A stretch of DNA of 6,174 nucleotides from Candidatus Pacearchaeota archaeon (GTDB taxonomy: Archaea > Nanobdellota > Nanobdellia > Pacearchaeales > GW2011-AR1). Shown here one piece after another: positions 1-3,279 of the stretch (position 1 is the stretch's first letter; each line of letters starts with the position of its first letter). The DNA is taken from NCBI GenBank assembly GCA_003693875.1, contig RFLO01000010.1, positions 1-6,174 on the forward strand. Reading direction: 5' to 3'. Position numbers and translations under genes: made by a program. The notes under the pieces are model-generated. The model searched no databases. It was given only the letters and a program-made list of their open reading frames with translations, and was not told the DNA's origin.

Positions 1-1
1 C

Positions 2-100
2 AATGGACAACGGTGGGCAAGAATAGATAAACTTATAAGGACACTTTTGTCTCTATATGGTATAGTAAGAACCATGGAGCTACTGGCTGATAAGGTTTAA
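2..100 (+). CDS. 3' end of an upstream gene (partial, unknown function)
   Basis: A reading frame is open from the first bases of the window to a TAA at 98-100, giving 32 codons with no start codon needed inside the window. The peptide is helical and amphipathic in character, with segments such as WARIDKLIRTLLSLYG and a short tail ending LLADKV. The other two plus frames close within the first 30 bases. This looks like the C-terminal helix of a larger protein whose body lies to the left. I do not recognise the family. The open stretch is short enough to be chance, so the call is tentative. Confidence 0.4.
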   Translation, partial: NGQRWARIDKLIRTLLSLYGIVRTMELLADKV

Positions 101-150
101 CGCTCTTATTGCGACTTGTTGCAAAACTTTTAATTTCAATCCTCACAAGA

Positions 151-158
151 TTTATATA
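151..158 (+). promoter_or_regulatory. TATA box for the 180-656 gene
   Basis: The sequence tttatata is centred about 25 bases before the ATG at 180. Archaeal transcription usually starts 22-28 bases downstream of the TATA centre, which puts the start at or within a few bases of the ATG. The mRNA would then be leaderless, which fits the absence of any Shine-Dalgarno-like motif before the ATG. Confidence 0.6.
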
Positions 159-179
159 CTCTGGCATATATTTTTTTAT

Positions 180-656
180 ATGAAAAAAGAGAGTAAAAAA
201 ATCTTAAAAAGGTGGGTTTTTGTGTTTTTTGTAACTGCCTTAATTGTCTATGGGGTCTGGTTCTTTCTTTTCAGATATGTTGAATGTAGCAATTTTTCAT
301 GCTTTAATGAGAGGCTTCGCGAGTGCAAGCCAACTGTTTTTGTTAGCGGAGACAAGATGGTTTACGAGTATCGGATTCTTGGTCCAGGAAAGGATGGCTG
401 TGATGTGAATGTCCTTCTTTTGCAAGCGGAGCTTGAAAGAGAGGATTCGAGTGAACTTGAAGGAAAGGAAATGGTCTGCACTGTTCCAAAAGGGGTTGTT
501 GCATTGCCTGAATCGGACATTGATGCCTGTCACGGCCTTTTAAAAGAAAGCCTTCAAGACAGGATAATTCAAAAGCTTCATAATTATATCGCCCAGAATA
601 TAGGTAAAATTAATCTGGGGGTTGTTAAGCCGCCAAAAGTAAATCAATCACGCTGA
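180..656 (+). CDS. Small N-terminally anchored membrane protein with six extracytoplasmic cysteines, unknown function
   Basis: The 158-residue product has a strongly basic N-terminus (residues 1-11), one hydrophobic segment (about 12-31) and a soluble C-terminal domain. By the positive-inside rule the domain should face outside. It contains six cysteines (C36, C41, C49, C74, C100, C117) and none lies in the membrane segment, so up to three disulfides or a metal site are possible. The spacing CxxxxC then C at +8, a GxxxGCDV segment and a KEMVCTVPK segment look like conserved landmarks. From memory it resembles small Cys-patterned membrane proteins common in Woesearchaeota-like genomes; this is not verified and I know no function. 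The ATG is favoured because a TATA box lies about 25 bases before it. The 3' end overlaps the convergent RHH gene by 13 bases. Confidence 0.8.
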   Translation: MKKESKKILKRWVFVFFVTALIVYGVWFFLFRYVECSNFSCFNERLRECKPTVFVSGDKMVYEYRILGPGKDGCDVNVLLLQAELEREDSSELEGKEMVCTVPKGVVALPESDIDACHGLLKESLQDRIIQKLHNYIAQNIGKINLGVVKPPKVNQSR

Positions 657-913
657 AGCTCCTTTTTTTTATCAATCAGTTGTTTCCTTTCCTCCTCAAG
701 CATTCTTGTCCTGATATCACTTATCTTTTCAAGAATTCTTTTTGCCCTCTCAGGCTCTTCACGTGCAACATTTAACACATATAAAATTTTTCTGAGTATA
801 TCATCATAAGATTCCCTTTTATGCTCCCTTAGTTTTTCGAGGCGAAGCTTTGTTTCTTCTAATAATTTTATCGTAGTTATCTTACCTGCCTTAGCTCTTT
901 TTTTATTACTCAT
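644..913 (-). CDS. Ribbon-helix-helix (CopG/VapB-like) DNA-binding protein
   Basis: This 89-residue, highly charged protein has a basic N-terminal arm (MSNKKRAKAGK), a short strand ITTIKL (12-17), helix A (EETKLRLEKLREH, about 19-31), a turn, and helix B (SYDDILRKILYVLNVA, 35-50). This is the layout of a ribbon-helix-helix repressor, in which the strand pairs across a dimer and contacts DNA. The pattern TTIKL-EETK-RLEKL-ESYDDILRKIL recalls small archaeal RHH proteins of the DUF7557/VapB-antitoxin type. Residues 51-89 form a charged helical tail that could bind a partner. No PIN, RelE or other toxin gene is adjacent: the flanking gene on one side is convergent and on the other divergent. It therefore appears as a solo regulator, probably self-repressing through the dyad at 928-943. 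The ATG at 911-913 follows a well-placed TATA box. Confidence 0.75.
   Translation of the reverse strand: MSNKKRAKAGKITTIKLLEETKLRLEKLREHKRESYDDILRKILYVLNVAREEPERAKRILEKISDIRTRMLEEERKQLIDKKKELQRD
663..670 (+). terminator. Oligo-T terminator after the 180-656 gene
   Basis: A run of eight T starts seven bases after the stop codon of the plus-strand gene, with no stem-loop before it. This is the usual form of intrinsic termination in archaea. The tract lies inside the oppositely oriented RHH gene, where it encodes lysine codons near that protein's C-terminus. Confidence 0.5.
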
Positions 914-927
914 TTTGACAATATTTT

Positions 928-943
928 GTATACCTAAGTATAC
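928..943. promoter_or_regulatory. Candidate operator: two GTATAC half-sites 10 bp apart
   Basis: The sequence is GTATAC-ctaa-GTATAC. Each hexamer is its own reverse complement, so the site is both a perfect direct repeat and an inverted repeat. Half-site starts are exactly 10 bp apart, about one helical turn, which suits cooperative binding of two RHH dimers on one DNA face. It lies between the TATA box (944-951) and the start codon (913) of the RHH gene, where a bound protein would block initiation. That it is the RHH protein's own operator is inference. Confidence 0.5.
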
Positions 944-951
944 TTTTTAAA
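944..951 (-). promoter_or_regulatory. TATA box for the RHH gene
   Basis: Read on the minus strand the sequence is tttaaaaa, centred about 35 bases before the ATG at 913. The expected transcription start would be around 920-924, leaving a leader of roughly 8-10 bases. The box directly abuts the GTATAC dyad. Confidence 0.45.
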
Positions 952-953
952 TT

Positions 954-982
954 TTTTTGTCCTTTTAAAATTACGACAAAAA
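954..982. repeat. Inverted repeat with 8-bp arms in the divergent promoter region
   Basis: tttttgtc (954-961) is perfectly complementary in reverse to gacaaaaa (975-982), with a 13-base AT-rich spacer that itself contains the palindrome ttttaaaa. The repeat ends a few bases before the TATA box of the surface-protein gene and starts just upstream of the RHH gene's TATA box. It could be a regulator site serving both promoters. In AT-rich DNA part of the match may be chance. Confidence 0.4.
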
Positions 983-988
983 GTAAGG

Positions 989-996
989 TTTAAATA
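989..996 (+). promoter_or_regulatory. TATA box for the surface-protein gene
   Basis: tttaaata is preceded by the purine-rich aagtaagg, a plausible BRE. Its centre is about 46 bases before the ATG at 1039, so transcription would start near 1018-1020 and leave a leader of about 20 bases. This spacing is longer than for the other genes in the window. Only a weak ggaa (about 1027-1030) could act as a ribosome-binding site. Confidence 0.5.
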
Positions 997-1038
997 CTCT
1001 TTGTTTGTTAATCTGGTAACTAAATTGGAAATAAAAAA

Positions 1039-2034
1039 ATGAAAGGAAAAGCATTTTTGGTTTTTGCCGTTTTGGCTATATTCCTAAGTGTTCTAGGGGT
1101 TGCTTCAGCAGGCGAGATTGCCCGCTCAGGAAGCATCTATACAGAATTTAACGGTGTTGGACTTGGACCGATGGTTACAATGGCAGGAGTTGTTGGAGAC
1201 ACAGTCCCTGTGAGGGTCACTTTTGACTCGGCAGCAAACCTAAGTGATGTTCGTGTGAAAGTTAGGATGGAAGGACACCGTGAAGAAGTTTCTGCTTCTT
1301 CAGAGAGATTCGATGTTATTGACGGCGTTACCTATACCAAACTTATTTCACTTGAACTTCCATCGGATGAGAAGACCGCTTCAAAAGAGTATACCCTATA
1401 CGTTGAAATCTCATCTGCTCACGATAGGAGTGAAGAGCAGTATACCCTAAAAATTCAGCGGGAATCTTACTCTCTTGACATCCTATCAGTTGACTACCCT
1501 ACGCAGGTTTCAGCAGGGAGCATTGTTCCAATATCTGTTGTTATTAAGAACACCGGATACAACAGACTTGACGATGCATATGTTGTAGCTTCAATAGCTG
1601 CTCTTGGCATAAGCTCAAGAGTCTATGTTGGAGACCTTGTGGCTATTGAAACACCTGACCTTGACAACGAGGAAGATTCTGCTTACGGGAGAGTATACCT
1701 ACAAATTCCAGAAACCGCAAGCAATGGAGTCTACGACCTTGAAATTGTGGCTTACAATGCAGACGCAAAGACAAAGGTCGTAAAGAAGATATCCATAAAG
1801 AGCTTGGCTCCTGAAAAGAAGCCAGAAGAGATAGGAGAAGGTAAGAAAGAAGGGACAGAAACTATAACAACAGGCAAGACGGTTGATGAGGAACAACATG
1901 AAGAAGACTCCACTTCGGTAGTTGCATTGACTGTTGTCCTTGTAATTATCTTTGTGGTGCTTCTTGCAGTTCTTGTTGTCCTCTTAACCAAGAAGGAAAA
2001 ACCAGCCGAAGAAGTTGAAACAAGTTATTATTAA
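1039..2034 (+). CDS. Secreted, C-terminally membrane-anchored S-layer-like surface protein with Ig/CARDB-like beta domains
   Basis: The 331-residue product starts with a classic Sec signal peptide (basic MKGK, hydrophobic core 5-20, likely cleavage after VASA at 24). Residues 30-140 form a beta-rich domain that includes GPMVTMAGVVGDTVPVRVTF. Residues 145-255 resemble a CARDB/Ig-like fold, with YPTQVSAGSIVPISVVIKNT typical of such domains. A charged linker (256-291: KPEE, GEGKKEG, DEEQHEED) leads to one membrane segment (293-316) and a short inside tail KKEKPAEEVETSYY. The architecture is that of an archaeal cell-envelope or S-layer-type protein anchored by its C-terminus and displayed outside. 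It has no cysteine. It has its own promoter and a strong oligo-T terminator, so it is probably monocistronic. It could instead be an adhesin or substrate-binding surface protein; a structural role is inferred. Confidence 0.72.
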   Translation: MKGKAFLVFAVLAIFLSVLGVASAGEIARSGSIYTEFNGVGLGPMVTMAGVVGDTVPVRVTFDSAANLSDVRVKVRMEGHREEVSASSERFDVIDGVTYTKLISLELPSDEKTASKEYTLYVEISSAHDRSEEQYTLKIQRESYSLDILSVDYPTQVSAGSIVPISVVIKNTGYNRLDDAYVVASIAALGISSRVYVGDLVAIETPDLDNEEDSAYGRVYLQIPETASNGVYDLEIVAYNADAKTKVVKKISIKSLAPEKKPEEIGEGKKEGTETITTGKTVDEEQHEEDSTSVVALTVVLVIIFVVLLAVLVVLLTKKEKPAEEVETSYY

Positions 2035-2040
2035 CCCCAA

Positions 2041-2075
2041 TTTTTTGTTTTTGGATTTTTTCTTTTTTTATTTTT
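2041..2075 (+). terminator. Oligo-T terminator after the surface-protein gene
   Basis: Five T-runs of 5-7 bases occur within about 35 bases, starting seven bases after the TAA stop: tttttt, ttttt, tttttt, ttttttt, ttttt. There is no GC-rich hairpin before them. Repeated T-tracts of this kind are the typical archaeal terminator, and the strength fits a highly expressed envelope protein. Confidence 0.65.
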
Positions 2076-2170
2076 AATAAGGTTAATAGTTTTTGAAAAG
2101 TTCCAAGGTAGGCAAGTGAGCGTTTTATAGGTTGGTGTTATATCTTTAGAGTAGTTAGAAGATTGAAAGA

Positions 2171-2178
2171 TTTATAAA
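2171..2178 (+). promoter_or_regulatory. TATA box that decides the start of the DUF3419-like gene
   Basis: tttataaa, preceded by the purine-rich gaaaga, is centred about 28 bases before the ATG at 2203. The predicted transcription start, near 2198-2203, is downstream of the in-frame TTG at 2182, so that TTG would not be in the mRNA. The transcript should be leaderless or nearly so. Confidence 0.6.
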
Positions 2179-2202
2179 CCTTTGGCGCTTACATACCCCA
2201 AT

Positions 2203-3099
2203 ATGAATCAAAAAGGTAGGTTAGGATATACATGCACTAATGAAAATTTGAAGGGGATAGTTTTAGGCTTAGACCTCTCTCCAAAAGATTCTGTTTTAGC
2301 AGTAGCGGGTTCAGGGGACCAAGCTTTTGCATTTTTGGAATTTGCAAGACAAGTTAAAGCAGTCGATATTGTTCCTGAACAAATTGAATTAATGCAGCAA
2401 AGAGCTAAGGCATTGCAAACTAGGGATTATGATGGATTCTTGAAAGTAGAGGGTACTGGTTCTGCTGATGGTTGGTTGCATGGGCAATACAGTCCTGAAC
2501 TTAAAATACTTAATGAAATGAGAAGAAGGGAATACTTTGTTGAAAACTATCCTCAAAGATTAGAAAGAATTCGAGCAAATTTAGGCAATTTGGTAATTGC
2601 TGAACCTGCGAATATTCTTGAAGTAGCACAAACAGAATCTGGATTTTCTAAGATTTATTTGTCAAATGCTTTTTATTATAGTGCCCCTGCCAGTCATCTG
2701 CCTGTAACTCAAATTTTAGAGAATATTGCAAGAAATCTACCTATTGATGGCTTGATTTATGTTGCTAATCATGATGTATTATGTGATGCAAGAAGTGCAA
2801 TATCTTTTCATGTGACTGAAGATTATAAAAGAAAGGCTAAAGATTTATATAGGATTTTAGATAAGGACTGTGATTTAAGAGAATCCTCATTTCTACCTCC
2901 CGAATTAGAATTAGATGAGGGTTTATCAAAACAAGCTAGGGAGCATGAAGTAGATATTTGGAAACCCGCAGTTTATAGAAGAATTAAACCCAAAACGCAT
3001 TTAACATACCCGGGTTTTTCCAGATTGCACATAATGTATCCGGCTTTACGAAGCTGCAAAGACCATTCTAACAATTGGAAAAAATCTTCTGGCGGCTGA
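2203..3099 (+). CDS. SAM-binding protein, DUF3419/BtaA-like 3-amino-3-carboxypropyl transferase family (putative)
   Basis: Starting at the ATG at 2203, the product is 298 residues. Residues 29-45 (DSVLAVAGSGDQAFAFL) look like the SAM-binding glycine loop of a class I methyltransferase fold. Residues 51-63 (VKAVDIVPEQIEL) carry the acidic D55 at the end of strand 2 that usually holds the SAM ribose, and 74-84 (RDYDGFLKVEG) follows. This order, AGSGDQ-AVDI-P-Q-DYDGFL, resembles DUF3419/BtaA proteins, which transfer the 3-amino-3-carboxypropyl group of SAM rather than its methyl. Later landmarks are FSKIYLSNAFYY (148-159) and LPIDGLIYVAN (179-189). BtaA makes the headgroup of betaine lipids from diacylglycerol; an archaeal substrate would differ, so the acceptor here is unknown. 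There is no adjacent BtaB-like N-methyltransferase. Its GC content and arginine codon use (almost all AGA/AGG) differ from the preceding gene. Confidence 0.6.
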   Translation: MNQKGRLGYTCTNENLKGIVLGLDLSPKDSVLAVAGSGDQAFAFLEFARQVKAVDIVPEQIELMQQRAKALQTRDYDGFLKVEGTGSADGWLHGQYSPELKILNEMRRREYFVENYPQRLERIRANLGNLVIAEPANILEVAQTESGFSKIYLSNAFYYSAPASHLPVTQILENIARNLPIDGLIYVANHDVLCDARSAISFHVTEDYKRKAKDLYRILDKDCDLRESSFLPPELELDEGLSKQAREHEVDIWKPAVYRRIKPKTHLTYPGFSRLHIMYPALRSCKDHSNNWKKSSGG

Positions 3100-3279
3100 C
3101 TTTGTTTGAAAAACACGGGGGGCTGAAGATTTGCGGTTTTCTGTTTGTAAGATTTGCAGAAACATCTATAAATTTTTCAAAACGCCAATAATAAAAAGTG
3201 TTTATAATAAACTTGCCATAACAATTGTTTACAAAATCGAAAATATGGGCTGGTGATTCGAAGAGTCAATTTTACTTTG
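3100..3279. other. Convergent intergenic gap without a recognisable gene
   Basis: These 180 bases lie between the 3' ends of two converging genes. No open frame of note is present. A 9-base direct repeat aagatttgc occurs at 3126-3134 and 3149-3157. An 8-bp inverted repeat pairs aaatcttc (3082-3089, inside the end of the gene) with gaagattt (3125-3132). TATA-like strings lie at 3166-3173 and 3201-3208, and a 10-bp palindrome aacaattgtt at 3220-3229. None is clearly functional. No strong T-tract terminator is visible for either gene. Confidence 0.5.

Noticed and set aside
74..100. Eight-codon mini-ORF from an ATG at 74
   Set aside because: It is in frame with the longer open stretch from position 2 and is more simply the end of that gene.
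297..533. Minus-strand 78-codon frame opposite the cysteine-containing membrane protein
   Set aside because: No promoter or domain, and it lies wholly inside a gene with a clear TATA box and terminator.
1699..1991. Minus-strand open frames opposite the surface-protein gene
   Set aside because: They overlap the charged linker and membrane anchor of a well-supported gene and have low-complexity composition, so they are shadows.
2182..2202. In-frame TTG start giving seven extra residues on the SAM-enzyme gene
   Set aside because: The TATA box at 2171-2178 predicts transcription starting near 2198-2203, so the TTG would lie outside the mRNA. The ATG at 2203 fits better.
3220..3229. Palindrome aacaattgtt as a regulator site
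   Set aside because: Ten-base AT-rich palindromes are frequent by chance here, and it is between two gene 3' ends rather than at a promoter.
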